A stretch of 64,000 nt of DNA from Margaritifera margaritifera (GCA_029931535.1 JAQPZY010001432.1:2436001-2500000), one strand, 5' to 3'; positions 1 through 13,110 are shown, counted from the stretch's first letter. Program-made: numbers and translations. The notes: generated from the sequence alone by a model not told the origin.

Positions 1-82
1 GTACTAATGAAGTTGAAATAAATGCTGTTTCTCTACACTTTTGAAAATATACTATGTTGACATAATACTTGCACTGAGCACT

Positions 83-303
83 TACCGTATATACTCATGT
101 ATAAGCCGATACCAACTGCAAACTGCATAGACACAGATCTGCTGTCGCGTAATGCGCCGACAGATCTGGGTCCATGCAGTTTGTAATGACTAATCAGTAG
201 AACAAAAAACATAGACCCAGATCTGCTGACGCATTATGCGATGGCAGATCAGGGTCTATGTTGTTTGCATTTGGACCTGGATTATACACAAGTATATACT
301 GTA
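83..303 (+). repeat. Double-palindrome MITE, copy 1
   Basis: Starts taccgtatatactc and ends as an imperfect inverted copy (gtatatactgta). Inside are two long palindromes. Hairpin A is at about 118-183 (actgcatag...ctatgcagt) and hairpin B at about 205-268 (aacatagac...gtctatgttgtt), separated by a spacer related to actaatcagtagaacaaa. Apparent open reading frames across it come from the palindromes and are not genes. Confidence 0.85.
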
Positions 304-490
304 AGAAATTATTTTGGTAAATGTCCTGAGGTTTAAGCTCATCATAAAGAGCGTACACCGATGATATTATAAACGGTGTTCCCATCATGTGTATGTACAT
401 ACTAGAAGAGTTTGCTCCCTTTTATGTTGGAAGGTCTCCACTTTGGAGCTCTATTGTCTCCCCTGAATGAAATATATATAGATTAGTTCT

Positions 491-550
491 TGAGTCTGAT
501 TTATTCACACCCTGCATGCTTGAGACTGATTTATTCACACCCTGCATGCC
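491..550. repeat. 30-bp tandem duplication
   Basis: Two adjacent units (491-520 and 521-550) that share ctgatttattcacaccctgc and differ by about two bases. Confidence 0.85.
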
Positions 551-746
551 AGATCACTTGAAGTGTATGTGCCAAAGACATCCCACAGTATCATGCAGTG
601 GAAAAAGGACATGGAAAAAGGTTAAACTTACAATGAATGCTTGGGCCACTGGTGTCAGTTGCGTTTTGTTTCCTCTGTTGTTGTCATTTTTCCACAGCAT
701 GATACTGCAGGCTTCCTCTGGAGTTAGTTTTGCCCTCCATTATATG

Positions 747-920
747 AGCTGTGGTAGCTCAGTTGGTAGAGTGTTGGGTTTTTAATTCAAGTGTCACAGG
801 TTTGATACCTATTCAGGCCAGTCTGGGTCAGCAGCCTCTGTATGTCCTTGGGAAAGTCACTTAGCTTCCATTTCCTTGGCATGATGTAGCCAATTAATGT
901 GTTCATTCTTTTTTAAAATT
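747..920 (+). mobile_element. tRNA-derived SINE (family A), copy 1
   Basis: The head looks like a tRNA: an A-box-like tggtagctcagttggtagag at about 752-771 and a B-box-like ggtttgatacc at about 799-809. An unrelated tail follows, containing tgtccttgggaaagtcactt. The same head and tail recur at 35213-35400, which shows this is a SINE and not a tRNA gene. Confidence 0.8.
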
Positions 921-1135
921 ACCCTTCATTGTTGACATTTTAAGCAATTTGGTATGCAGCGTGTGTTAACCCATTCAGTTAAGTGTTAACAAGACATCAG
1001 CCAAGCACAGTGGTAAGTTCCAAGAAAATCATGGTGTTCTAGCCAGATTTTTGCAGATCCTTTATGGTAAGCAAAGTTTTTTTGTGAGTTTCGACTGAAA
1101 CTAGGTGTGTGCACTTATTAAGGCATGTGAAGGCA

Positions 1136-1298
1136 CAGTAGGACTTGTTTTGAAAGACCACCCATTCTGCCAAAAATATTATGGTCTTTCAAGACAGGTG
1201 GTCTCTCATGACAGGTCATAACACTATATAATCACTAAATATGTGCAGGAAGAATCTGGTTTCTCAAGACAGGTGGTCTTTCAAGACGGGTTTTACTG
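1136..1298. mobile_element. MITE with 28-bp terminal inverted repeats
   Basis: The left end cagtaggacttgttttgaaa continues into gaccacc. Its inverted complement closes the element (ggtggtctttcaagac...tttactg, ending 1298), followed by TA. Additional gacaggtggtct blocks occur inside. No coding capacity. The type is consistent with a Tc1/mariner-pogo derived MITE. Confidence 0.7.
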
Positions 1299-2810
1299 TA
1301 TTGTGTCAAATATGGTAGTCTTTAAGGAAGTTTCTCCCATGTCATGAATCAGCTATAGTATCCTAACTCCTGTAACCAGACTGGTTTATTTTATGCACCA
1401 AATTAAATGTGAAAGGGGCATAATAGTGTTAGCCACGTCCATCCTTCCCTATGTCCAATTTGTGAGTGATGTCCATCCTTCCCTGTGTCCAGTTTGTGAA
1501 TGGATATCAAAGGGATTGCTGTCATGACTTGGTATGTTATATCTTTGATAAAGCTGGGGATGCTGATGACACTTGGTTGGGAAGGTTTGAAATTTATTCC
1601 AAGAATAATCCCGTAACCATAGGTTTTTTTAAAAACCTTTTTTCTATTCCCCAATATGTACTATGGGTGAAGGTAACTTTCATTATCTCTGTCTGTCTGT
1701 CTGTCCATAAACATTCAAATTTCGTCAACATAACTCTAAAGCCTTTCAAGGTATTTCAACCAAACTTGGTATTTATGTCTGACAAGTTGCAGAGAGGTTT
1801 CTTTTGATACTTAAAATTGTCTGCATTCAGTACTTTTTATGTTGTAATGGAAACATAGTGTTGCATAAGTAGTACATAAACTGAGAGTGAAGGACCAGAT
1901 TACTATGAAAAACAAAAAGACAATCAGTGGGCATATTATTGCGACTCTGTGGTCTACGACTCTATGGTCTAAGAATAATGTAACAGAAAGAAAGTGAAAC
2001 CAACAAATCAAGTAAAAATCAACAAGCAATTTATTTCTTGGCAATTAAAGTGAAAATTCGAAAGACACTTACAGTAATGTGAATAACATCTAAATAATCC
2101 AATAATCCTAAGTGTCCTAATCACATATTCTAAATATAGAATGTTCCGAATGAATAGCTGTACCCTTGAATGTGTTGATATGCCAATAGTTTTTAATGTC
2201 CTGATGCGCCAGTAGTCTTTAATGTGCTGATGTGCCAAGATGAAGTACTCCAGAATATCTTTGAATAAGTTCACATAAATCCCAAAGTCATAAGTTAAAA
2301 TTCCAAAATCCAAAAGTCTATGAACACTTTTATAATGCAATGAATACTTTAAATAATTCCTCTCACTCTGAATCTGGAATGATTTTTCACAACTGTAATG
2401 GCTTCTTAAAGACTGATGTTAAGGTCGAAACTGAAAAACTGTTCAACAAACATAATATATATAAAGATAGGTCACATGACAGAATGTTCTAGAATATTAT
2501 GGTGTATGTGATTTTTGACACATAACTAAAGAAAATTCTGGTTTTATCTGTAAACAAAATCAACCTTGACCTCAAATTGAATCAAAAACTTGTTTGCCAA
2601 AACTGTCCTTGAACTCAAATATTAAGTAAACAATCTAATTCAAGGACAATAGCTAAACATGTCAACATTATACTTAACATTAAGGTTTAAGCAAATATTA
2701 AAGTCAAGAAACATGTATAATTTCCTAAAATATTTATAATATTGTATAAACATCATACATAACAATATTATGTACCATTTATTGAACTATGTCAAAATTC
2801 AGATAGTGAA

Positions 2811-3014
2811 TACAGTATATACTTGTGTATCAAAATGCATAGACCCAGATCTGCCGTCGCATAATGTGCCGTCAGATCTGGGTCTATGCAGTTTGTAAGG
2901 ACTAATCAGTAGAACAAACAACATAGATCGTGATCTGCCGGTGCATTATGCAACGGCAGATCAGGGTCTATGTTATTTTATTTGGACCTGGATTATATAT
3001 GAGTATATACGGTA
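2811..3014 (+). repeat. Double-palindrome MITE, copy 2
   Basis: Ends tacagtatatac and gtatatacggta. Hairpin A (about 2840-2898) and hairpin B (about 2920-2975) are both well preserved, with the actaatcagtagaacaaac spacer between them. Same orientation as copy 1. Confidence 0.85.
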
Positions 3015-3331
3015 ATTACACTTGAGCCTTATGTTAAGTTCAGCCAGTCATGTACCAGACTAAAATATGGACTGCATTTAATTGCCATATAGAGAAATCC
3101 TGTTCTGATCCGAGTAATCATGGCATATTTCTAGATAAATAAGATTAATAATTGGTTTAATAAGACCACAGATCAAAAAGATCAGAAAGATGACACTTCA
3201 TTAATAGAGCTAAAATTACCCATTAATGAGATGATAATATGTTAGACTTAAATCGTGCATAGGATCAATTCTGCAAGGAAAATGAATGCAAATATCTATT
3301 GAACATCTGATTACAGCCCTGCCTTAACTCA

Positions 3332-4359
3332 TTAACCCCTGAGCCAAACAGCTAGGTATTCCCCTACAGCATACATGCAGAGGGATTACATAGAGCAGTG
3401 TTAGCCTTACCAGTAGCTGTATCCCTGAGACTCACTGACTGTACTTGACTTGCTGATTTTTACAGAGGGGGCTACTTGAAATAAATTAGTTATTTTTTGC
3501 TTTGTATTCCTTCAATTAAGCTAAAGTTTGGCACAGCTGTTCTCAATAAAATTATGTAGATAATGGTATAAATTTCATGCAGCATGCAGAAATAAAACTC
3601 ATCCATAAAGGCAAAAAAAAAAATTATTTACTTACCAATTTGCTTCTTTTGTCATTAAAAATCCATTAAATCCATTATGAATTCACGCTGAATAATTAAA
3701 ACCTTCAACACATGAAATAATTCACAGAAATTCCATTTGTCATCTCTCTTACAAACTTTAACCCCGTGTGAAAACTGCATATTTCCTCACACTTTACTTA
3801 CCTTTCTTCCTTAGAATTCTCCACTAAACGTTTAAAAACTACTGAAACACTTTGAACAAACTCTGAATTATGTACATTCGTGCTAACTAAATTCATTTTC
3901 CCAAACACAAGCAAGTCTTTATTTACCGATTCTTCAAAATATCTACAAGATATGGTTTAATCCACACATAAATGAATATATCTCCATCAGAGTCTGTCAG
4001 GTATGTGTCTACTTCCAGTGGCTGATTCTTGTCATTTTGCATCATTTTCAAATCTAAATAACTCCACTATTTCTGGGGCAATCGAAATCAAATTTTTTTC
4101 CCTTTGTTCTGCAATGTTTCTTCTATCTATGTAAGCTTAAATTTGATTGGTTAAACTACCTGCATAATTAGAAAATAGTCTGGAATCAACCAATGGTTTG
4201 CGCCACTTTAACTCGTCGTTTGGGATACAGGCCTAGACTAATACTGCCACTCAAACGAGGCGCCCGGGATTCAAGCAAGGTAAACTGCGCCGAGTTATAG
4301 TGGCACTCGGGAGATGAGGGATGCAAAGTGCGACGACTTATTGTGGCGGCAGGGGTTAA
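3332..4359. mobile_element. piggyBac-like non-autonomous element, copy 1
   Basis: About 1.03 kb, bounded by TTAA on each side and inverted ends (ttaacccctgagcc... and ...ggcaggggttaa). TTAA target sites and CCCT-type ends are the hallmark of the piggyBac superfamily. The right part is GC- and CpG-richer than the surroundings. A related copy lies at 8738-12090. No transposase is recognisable; on the minus strand near 4010-4060 there is only a short decayed acidic coding remnant that parallels copy 2. Confidence 0.75.
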
Positions 4360-5772
4360 TGAGTTAAACTTTTAAAAAGAATAGATCCAGTATTTTAAAT
4401 GTATGCAGACCTAATTTGTACACAAAATCTGTTAAAAATATGGATATTTCAAGATGCATGACTAATATTAATTTATCATTTTTGTATCCCACATGAAGAA
4501 AACATGGGAACTTTGTGATCCTGCCATTCTGTGTGTGTGTGGGTGTGGGTGCACACGCGTGTGCGTGCATGTGTCATATGCCTGTTAGGATGGAGACAAT
4601 TAACCTGATGATATGATTTTGGTTTGTTAGCACATGTTGACAGTAATTTTAAGCATCTCGGCGAGGATAGACTGAGATTGGGATGTGGCAAGGGGGCAGG
4701 GAAAGAAATGATTAACTTTGAAACACATGGAGACAGTGGTGCTTTTTCTTTTTTGTTATTTTTTTTTTTTTTTAAAGATTTCTAGCGTAGGATGATGTCC
4801 ACTTTTTTCATTTGTTTCAGATTGTATAAGAATTATATAATGATGTCCAGTTCTTTCAGACCATCGTCTTTTATGGCAAATTCTACAAGTTTTAGTCTAA
4901 AACTGCACATTGTATAAAGTAGAAAGAAAAAAAATGATACCAAAAGGCAGATTAGGTACAAAATTATTTTCAGCTTTTGTGAATGCTGTCATAAAACTAT
5001 ATGTTATTTAAAATCTGAATTTTATAACATGGTTATTTTGTTTCTAAAATGATATGTAAACATGTCATGAAATCATTTTTAACTGTATCTGGAAAAAATA
5101 CAGACATTTCATAAGCATGAACAGTTAGCATTACACCTTTGTGTCTGTAACCAACCTCCTTTCTCTCCAATGAATTTCTCATTTATCATTTTGTTTTAGC
5201 CCATATTAGTGATTAGTGAATAATGATACATAGCAGACATTTTTCTGGTCACAGCAACAGAGTCAAAAGTTTTAGTTTCCTTTTTTTTAGGCATTGGTTA
5301 AGGTTTTTCATTTCTCATATTTCAATAATCCGTTATGTATTCTGTTCATAATCTGGAAATCTCATTATGAAGAAAATACAATTCTTTCTGTGATACATTC
5401 GTTTGACCTTGAGGTCAAATTGACAGACAAAAAAGAAAACATTAATGTTTTGATTTTAAACAACAACAAAAAGTTTTTGATATTTGCTAACCCCATGAAG
5501 ATTTGTGATAAGGTTTTTGTGAAAGTTTTCAATTTGCTTTCATTTCTTTAAAACATAAATTATTATGTTCACTATGTACAGTTAAAAATCAAATTTCATT
5601 CCAGTTTTTGGCATACAAATTTGTCTTTATGTAGAAGCAGCAAAAAACAATCTTGCCAATACTGAAAATTCTCAATCACAAAATCACCACTGCAGTTATT
5701 AAAACCCCTTCAAAATGATATTTGATCTACGACAATTCAAGAAGTCTTGTTCTGTTCCTCTCATTTTTATAC

Positions 5773-6860
5773 ACTTGCCATATATGGCAGTAATTATGTT
5801 ATGAAGTCTGTCCATTTTCATTTCTGCACAATAACTCAAGTTGTCCACCATCTGCAGTTATCAAACTTTGTGGATGGCTTACACTTGGGATAAGAAAGAA
5901 CCCTATTGATTTTGTGTTTAAAAGGTTAAAGGTCAATGTTAATGTGACTGAAAGAAGAAAAATGGTTTGTGTACAGTAACCTGAGTTCTCAATCATCTAC
6001 AGTTACCAAATTTTGTGGATGGCTTGCACTTGGGCCAAGAAAGAGCTCTATCAGTTTTAGGGCAAAAGGTCAAGGTCACGGTGACTGAAAGAAAACTGAT
6101 TTTTACACAATAACTGGAATTTTCCACTATCTACAGTTACAAAACTTTGTGGAGGGCTTGGACTTGGAGTAAGGAGGAAGCCTATTGATTTTGAGGTCTA
6201 AAGGTCAAAGGTCACTATAACTCAAAGAAGAAAAATAATTGCACAAAAACAATAATACTACATCACAGACCAGGACCAAATGTTGTGGATGGCTAGCACA
6301 TGGGTTGAGGAAGAAGCAAATTGATTTTGTGGTCCAAAGATCACGGTCACTGCGACTGAAAGATGAAAAATTGTTTCTGCATGAATATTTTTAGTTTCTG
6401 ACCATGTACCTTCACCAAAGGGTGTGGATGACTTACACATTGGATAAAAAAGAAGCCTAGTAATTGATTATGGGGTCAAAAGTTCAAAGTTTAAGGTCAC
6501 TGTGACTTAAAGAAGAGAAATGGTTTTTGCATAATAACTAGTTCTAGACCACATATCTTGACTATAGTTTATGAAGAGCTTGCATTTAAAGTATGAAGAG
6601 GCCTATTGATTATGGGATCAAAAAGTCAAAGGTCAGGGTTATATTGGTAGGAAGAAAAATGGGCTTTGCAGAATGACTTTTGTTCTAGAGTAGGTTCCTT
6701 GACCAAACTTTGTGGATGATTTGCACTTGTGGAAATAAAGAACCTATATATTTTGGGATCTAAAGGCCAAAGGTCATTGTCATGGGAAGTTTAATAAGAA
6801 AATAATGGATTCTGCACATTAAGTTCAGTTCAGGACCACATACCATGACCAATGGTTGAG
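5773..6860. mobile_element. Pearl-like element, family 2 (about 125-bp tandem core), copy A
   Basis: Starts near a short palindrome (gccatatatggc) followed by a gaagtctgtcca-type leader. About eight degenerate units of roughly 125 bp follow, each containing accaaactttgtggatggct, a cacttggg motif, aaaggtcaaaggtca and a gaaagaagaaaaatgg motif. Non-coding. The architecture of leader, tandem core and tail resembles bivalve pearl elements and Helentron-derived non-autonomous elements; that assignment is inference. Confidence 0.65.
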
Positions 6861-6992
6861 GTAATTGAAACCCCCGTTGGTCAGTAATCTCCATAATGAA
6901 CCATAACTGCTAGAATCTACATATAGGACTGTTAAACATGAGGCAGGTGTATGATACCATACACAGTTCTTTTGTTCAGAGTAAATTCTACT

Positions 6993-7740
6993 AAATAAGA
7001 GCCTCCTTTAATCGTCATATGTTCCTGTATACAGATGGTTCAAAAGAAGGAGACAAGGTTGCGGCTGCTGTTGCAACACCCAATAACATCATCTCAAGCC
7101 GATTATCGAATACAGCCCTTCATCTTTACTGCAGAAGTTACAGCCGTACTTAAATCATTGCACTATATTGAAACCTCTTCAAAAACTTGTTTCATTATCT
7201 TTCAGATTTACATTCCACACTGAAAACCTTAAAAAAATCTTAAATTTTACAATCCATTAATATCCCGAGTCTTACAGAAACATGATCTGCTTATACAATG
7301 TGGAAAATGCATACTGTTGTGTTGGCTACCCAGACACATTGGTATTAAGGGTATTGAAAGAGCAGATAAAGCTGCTTAAGCTGCCCTGTACTCACCTGGT
7401 GCTGAATGGAAGAACCCATATGGGGACTTTAAGTATTACTTCAGTTGATATATTCTATATACTTGGATCATTCACAAAGAACTATCACAGAAACAAGATG
7501 GTATTTTGTTACTCACATATAGGACATACTTACCTGACCCATGCATGCCTCCTGAAGAGTGAATCTCAACCAGAGTGTGTACTTTGCCAGTGTCCACTGA
7601 CATTGGAACACATTCTTGTTGAGTGTATCGACTTCCAAATTGCAAGACATACATTTTGTGTCCACTCTCTCAAGCAGATGTTTGATGAAGTTAGGTAGAA
7701 AAAATCTTTGACTTTCTAAAAGAATGTGGTTTGTATAACA
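6993..7740 (+). pseudogene. Decayed LINE (jockey/I-type) RNase H and C-terminal fragment
   Basis: Across several frames the plus strand encodes an RNase H-like start (YTDGSKEGDKVAAAVATP), then FTAEVTAVLKSLHYIETSS. Further on comes a C-terminal CCHC-like piece (CVLCQCPLTLEHILVEC). Together these are the RNase H domain and the terminal knuckle of non-LTR retrotransposons of the I/jockey group. Frameshifts between about 7090 and 7500 break the frame. The reverse transcriptase and endonuclease parts are absent, so this is a 5'-truncated copy. A T-rich tail follows. Confidence 0.8.
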
Positions 7741-8082
7741 GTTTGATCTTTTATTTGAAGGACTTTACCGTTTTAACCTTTTTGTTTTACTTATAGATAC
7801 TTTTTGCAAAACATTGTCATTTTTTAACCTTTATCTTTTATCTTGTAAAAGAAAATATTTACTTTTATTTGGAAGGGTTTATCTTCCTGAAAATTTCAGC
7901 AATTTTTAACCTTTATATTTTTACCTTTTTAAGATCATTGCCTTTTATTGTGAAGGATTACATGTTTGCGTTTATTTGGAAGGGTTTATCTGCCTAAAGT
8001 TTGTGCAATTTTTCCCTTTATATGTTTAGATCAATACTTTAATCGGCATTATATAGCTAAGATTGTGCTTACATGCCATTAA

Positions 8083-8162
8083 AACATACATACATACATA
8101 CATACATACATACATACATACATACATACATACATACATACATACATACATACATACATACA

Positions 8163-8194
<32 letters not shown>

Positions 8195-8337
8195 CAAACA
8201 AACATACATACATACACACATACATACATACATACATACATACATACATACATACATACATACATACACTGTACATACATACATACATACATATATATAT
8301 ATATACATATATACACACACACACATACATACATACA

Positions 8338-8369
<32 letters not shown>

Positions 8370-8473
8370 CACATACATACATACATACATACATACATAC
8401 ATACATACATACATACATACATACATACATACATACATACATACATACACTGTACATACATACATACATACAT

Positions 8474-8508
<35 letters not shown>

Positions 8509-8550
8509 TACATACACACATACATACATACACTATACATACATACATAC
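8083..8550. repeat. (ACAT)n microsatellite block, 468 bp
   Basis: Almost pure acat repeats, interrupted by (ac)n and (ta)n patches and by three related breaks (cactgtacat twice, cactatacat once). All reading frames stay open simply because the repeat lacks stops. It is not coding. Confidence 0.97.
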
Positions 8551-9369
8551 TTTTAATATCTCATAATGAGCATAGGTACTTCATGCTGCAATACACTCTC
8601 ACTCGCCCTTTGACCATGGGGTCAAGGTCACTACATATACAGCATTGCTCTGAGCATGTCTCAACATGCAGACCATATCTGCCTTTTATGGCAATAGTAT
8701 AATATCTATAGTCACATTACATTGAGAGACTTTGTCCTTAACTCCTCCTCTGAACTTGGCAGGTAGTTAGTCTCCTACATCATACAGGTGGAGGAATCAC
8801 TTAGTGCAGTGAGAGCCTTATTAGTGGCTGTATCCCTGAGATCCACTGACAATATCTGGCTTATTTTTAGAGGGGGTTACTTCAGAGAATTTTGTTATTT
8901 TTTGCATTGTTTTCCTTGAATACTGCTGAAATTAGGCAAAGTTTTTTAATAAAGTCATCAATATACCGTATTTAGCTGTGTATAACGCACACTTTTTTCA
9001 CCTAATTTTCTTATTTTAAGTCGGGGTGCGCGTTTTATAGAAGAACTAAAAAAAAAAAGTTTTTTTCCAGGTCGATCTGATGAAAGGATGAAGGCACTAT
9101 AACTGCCTACATGTGTCACATTCACTCCATGTGAAATATTAAATTAATTGCACGTTGCATTGTAATTAAATTGTTATCAGGTACTAGCCATATTAATGAA
9201 ATAAATAATGCTTACAAACCTTGATAGTCTTGTTCTTTGATTGCTTATGTTAATAAACTCGTTTCATTTCACATCACTCTGTAGCGTTTTGTTCTGTGCC
9301 TCAACCGGAAATACATGTACATAACGACTGGTAACTTGTTGTTCTAAAGTGCAAGGCACCGCATTGCAG

Positions 9370-10570
9370 CGGAACGAATATGATTACCGTACCTGAGCCG
9401 TTAACGTTCAGTGTTCCATAACTGTGGATCTAATACATTTTGTCTTCATTTATTCTTGGTTGAAATGAAATATAATATTTATAATTCAGGCAGTGTTAAT
9501 GTTCTCATCAGAGGCACCTTTAGGGGACATTTTTTGCGACTAGGGTTTGTCTGTTACGGTAACCCTGACATATTGTGAAATAAAATAATCAATCTATGAA
9601 GTTGGAAAACATTCTTTTTTTTCATTTGGAAAATAAATTTAGTTCTTAGTTTTATTTCTCATCTTAAATGATAAATGATAGTATTTTATGTTTCATTGTG
9701 ACTATACAGTGATCAATGCTTCACTGACTCGGTGTGGTCTTTTCAAGTTTATCAGCAAAACTAATATATGATTACTGTACCAGTAAATGTTCAGTATTCG
9801 ATAACTGTGGATTGAATTATTGTTTTCATCATTTATTCTTGTTTGAATTTAAAAATAATATTTAGAATTAAAGCAGTGTTAATTTTCTCATCAGAGGCAC
9901 ATTTAGGGTACCTCTTTTTCCTGACTATGGTTAGTCTGTTACGGTAACACTGACACCTCATGAAACAAAATAATCAATTAATATATGAAGTCGGAAAACA
10001 TTCTTTTTTTTTCCTTTGGAAAATAAGCTTGGTTCTTAGTTTTATTTCCCATCTTAAATCATAGTATTTGATATATTTGTGTAACTATACAGTGATCAAT
10101 GCTTCATTGACTCAGTATGATCTTTTCACCGTAATCAGCGCAGGCTAAGCATTGATGTGCTGAACATAGAATGCATTGTCTAAGTAAACTTCCAATTTAT
10201 TTACTTTTCTTCGGAAAATAACCTTGGTTCTATGTTTTATTTCTCATCTTAAATCATAGTATTTGATATATCTTTGTGACTATACAGTTATCAATGCTTC
10301 ATTGACTCAGAGTGATCTTTTCATGGTAATCAGCGCGGCTAAGCTGAACATAGTTACAATGCTTTGTCTAGATAAACTTGCAATTTATTTCCTTTTCTTT
10401 GGAAAATAAGCTTTGTTCTTTGTTTTATTTCTAATCTTAAACCACAGCATTTGATCCATCTTTGTTACAATAGAGTGAGTAATATTTAATTGACTCGGCG
10501 TGGTGTTTTTAAAGGTAATCAGCGCCTGCTAAAGTTTTGATGTGCCAAACATAATTACGAAGTATTGTCT
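9370..10570. repeat. Nested direct repeats inside the DNA transposon (~392-bp and ~195-bp units)
   Basis: A block from about 9378 recurs about 392 bp downstream from about 9770. Shared landmarks are gttcagt..ataactgtgga, ctcatcagaggcac and gtctgttacggtaac. Its second half (aaaataagcttggttctta, atcaatgcttcattgactc, gtaatcagcgc) then repeats about every 195 bp at about 9620, 10010, 10210 and 10400. Confidence 0.75.
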
Positions 10571-10691
10571 TGGTAAATTCTGTCTAGGGCACTGAGATAT
10601 ATTTTAGAAGTGTCACGATAGTCCAAATAAGTGTAAATACTGGACCTGAACTTTCACATAGCATCTTATATTCGATCAAACGCCAGGAAGG

Positions 10692-10811
10692 ATGACAGAC
10701 GAGGACATACGGCGACTTTTAGAGAGTGATGACGACGAAGAGGAATTTAAGAGATTTGATGCAATAGACTGGACTCCATCAACAAAGCGAACCTTAAAAC
10801 GGCCCTTTTAA
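10692..10811 (+). pseudogene. Short acidic ORF remnant in DNA transposon
   Basis: Open frame of 39 codons, beginning MTDEDIRRLLESDDDEEE and continuing FKRFDAIDWTP, then a stop. The acidic start resembles the termini of piggyBac or pogo transposases, but no catalytic domain follows. Probably the residue of an internally deleted element. The family is uncertain. Confidence 0.4.
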
Positions 10812-12241
10812 GGGCCAACCATAAAATCGGAAAGATATACTTTAAAGTTTGCCACTTTTTCATTCTTTCTTTTACAATATCTGTAAAAAAAAAATTATTG
10901 GTTAGGCGCTAGTTTATTGTAAAGAATTCAAACGTCGTGTAACAAATGATCTGAGCACTATCCAAAATGACCGACTGTTGTCACTCCCAAATGGAGCGAA
11001 ATTATTAAGATTTTAAAATGTATTATATCACTTGTGCGTTATATGGCAGAACTATGTTTTTCCCCCTCATTCTGGGTGTGCGTTATACACCAATGCGCAT
11101 TATACACACCAAAATACGGTTATGGTATAAATTTCATGCAACATGCAGAAATAACAAGCTTGTGCATAAATAATCCATGAATCCATGTATAATTCCATGA
11201 AATTTATTATGAAAATTTCCACAGAATAAAACAGCCTTCAACAGAGTCAATCAAAAATGTTGGAAAAAACCTAATTCATTTGCATTCTGGTCTAAATTCA
11301 TTGTTGGTCCAGGTGCTGCCCCAGTAAACAGATTCTTGTTGACGTGGGTTCTGTCATTAATGTTCCATCGATCCTCTCTTCAGTTTTTTTTTCTCTAAAT
11401 ATTCATCACTCTCACTCCCATCACTTAAGCATTCTTCTTCAACGGGTATTTCATGGTTACTGTCAATTTCAGCCAATAACAATTCTGAAACATTTTTCAG
11501 AGTAACTCTGGTAATTTCTCCACCTGGCGGCTGATTCTCCACGTTTTTCATCATTTTTATTTTCAAATAACTCTTTTATTTTTGGTGCAGTCAAAATAAC
11601 TTTTTCTTTTCATTGTTTTTCAATGTTTCCTCTGTCCATGTTGGCTAGAATTGCATTTCCACAGCCTGTTCAGACAGTTTAACCCTGGGATCAGCCTTGC
11701 TTTGAGTTGTCATTTCGATCATTTTTGTGTTGAATTTTGTCCAAAAACATTTAAAGCTAACTCTAACAGTGCTCAAGCTGCTGGCTACAATTTTAAAATT
11801 TCTGTATTTTCTGCTACTTTTTGAGAATCCCTTGAAAATGAGGCATAAACGAGAGCTGGCGATTGTACACAAAATTGACTAATTTCAACTAGTGGTGGCA
11901 GTGGCTTTTCGAGAGAAGCAAGTGTACCACTTGGGTTTGTACCATATTAACTCATTCTGGACAAAGATCTATATTAATACAACCACTCAGTTGTGGCACC
12001 ACCTGGTCTATATACAAGGTTAAGTGCACCACTTTATCGTGGCAGACAGGTAGGTAAAATACAACTAGTTATAGCGGCTGTTGGGGTCAATGAGTTGAAT
12101 GGTAAATAAGGTGGATGAATGTTACAGACCACTTGAGCAAGGATCAGATTCTATTTTGAAATTCCTGTTAAAATGTCAACTCCTGGCTAACTGTTTATGT
12201 CAGAATACTGTTATTATAAGATTATAAATATTCAAGTTTGA

Positions 12242-12367
<126 letters not shown>

Positions 12368-12859
12368 TAAGTGAATCCATAGGATCGCAGATAATATTTA
12401 TTATTCTTTTATCCATGTATAGCAAGCATTTTATCTAGAGACACCACTATAGAGGTACTGTATTTCATTGCTGGGCATGAAATAGACCAAACTAATTGAC
12501 ATCAAATGGTGTGTATTGACATTGTTATGTTGCCCAAGGATGTAAACTAAGGGCAACCCAACAGCTAGTCTCCACCACAGCAGTTGGGGCAAACTGTATA
12601 ATCTGTACGCAGCATAGCCTTGGTATGATTTTTATATTAACTAATTCTGTCAATTTAGGACAAGTCAGACACAGAGTATGATTGTAATTGAAATTAAATA
12701 TTTGGCACCTTTTAAGCCAAAGAAATTAGATATCACAATTGTGTTTTATGTGCCATTCTGGTAGATGTAGAAAGTCTCTTTCCATTGGCAAGTCTAATCC
12801 CTTGATTGCTTCATCTTAATCTACATTGTTGATATGCTGCATTGATGTTGTTTTATCCC

Positions 12860-13110
12860 TAGGGTTTAGTGTATGGGATATTGTGATATTGTCCATCAAT
12901 CTGTCCATTTCCACATCTCCCAAACTGCGGTTTGGAAATTCACACAACTTGGTTGTCATGTTGTCTGTTTCATAACCACGCCAAAGTGCAGTGTATTATT
13001 TGCTTCTTTGTGTCAAAGGTCAGTTACAGCAAGATTTTCTCTTTTTTTGACCAAACTTTGGATATACAGTCATAGTGGGAAGACACATATTAAATGTAAC
13101 AGATTTTGGG
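12860..13110. repeat. Fragment of pearl-like family 2
   Basis: Leader-like gatattgtccatcaatctgt followed by decayed unit motifs (gtgtcaaaggtcagttac, gaccaaactttgga). Lies in the 3.6-kb intron after the first CaMKII exon. Confidence 0.5.

Larger units (their letters stand above)
8964..11122. mobile_element. DNA transposon inserted in the piggyBac-like element
   Basis: Inverted ends: accgtatttagctgtgtata at the left and tatacacaccaaaatacggt at the right, with a second subterminal gtgcgttatacac copy. The site is TA-like, as for Tc1/mariner-pogo elements. The flanks rejoin into the sequence seen uninterrupted at 3332-4359. The interior has no full transposase, only a short acidic reading frame at 10692-10811 and long direct repeats. 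Confidence 0.7.
8738..12090. mobile_element. piggyBac-like non-autonomous element, copy 2, split by a DNA transposon
   Basis: Left part 8738-8963 and right part 11122-12090 align with copy 1 (3332-4359). Shared stretches include gctgtatccctgaga, gagggggttact and atggtataaatttcatgc. The ends are decayed versions of TTAA-CCCCT and AGGGG-TTAA. The two halves are separated by an unrelated 2.2-kb element. On the minus strand at 11357-11566 sits an acidic coding remnant (69 aa, ending before GSESDEYLEKKK) that could be the N-terminus of a lost transposase. Not a functional gene. Confidence 0.75.

Noticed and set aside
747..820. Possible tRNA gene
   Set aside because: A and B boxes are present but the cloverleaf stems do not pair well, and the same head with the same non-tRNA tail recurs at 35213-35400, so it is a SINE.
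5799..6440. Small minus-strand open frames
   Set aside because: They fall within pearl-like family 2 units and repeat with the unit, with no independent coding evidence.
8026..8702. Several overlapping long open frames (up to 209 codons) on both strands
   Set aside because: They translate only the acat microsatellite (THTYIHTYI and MYVCMYVC patterns) and carry no biological signal.
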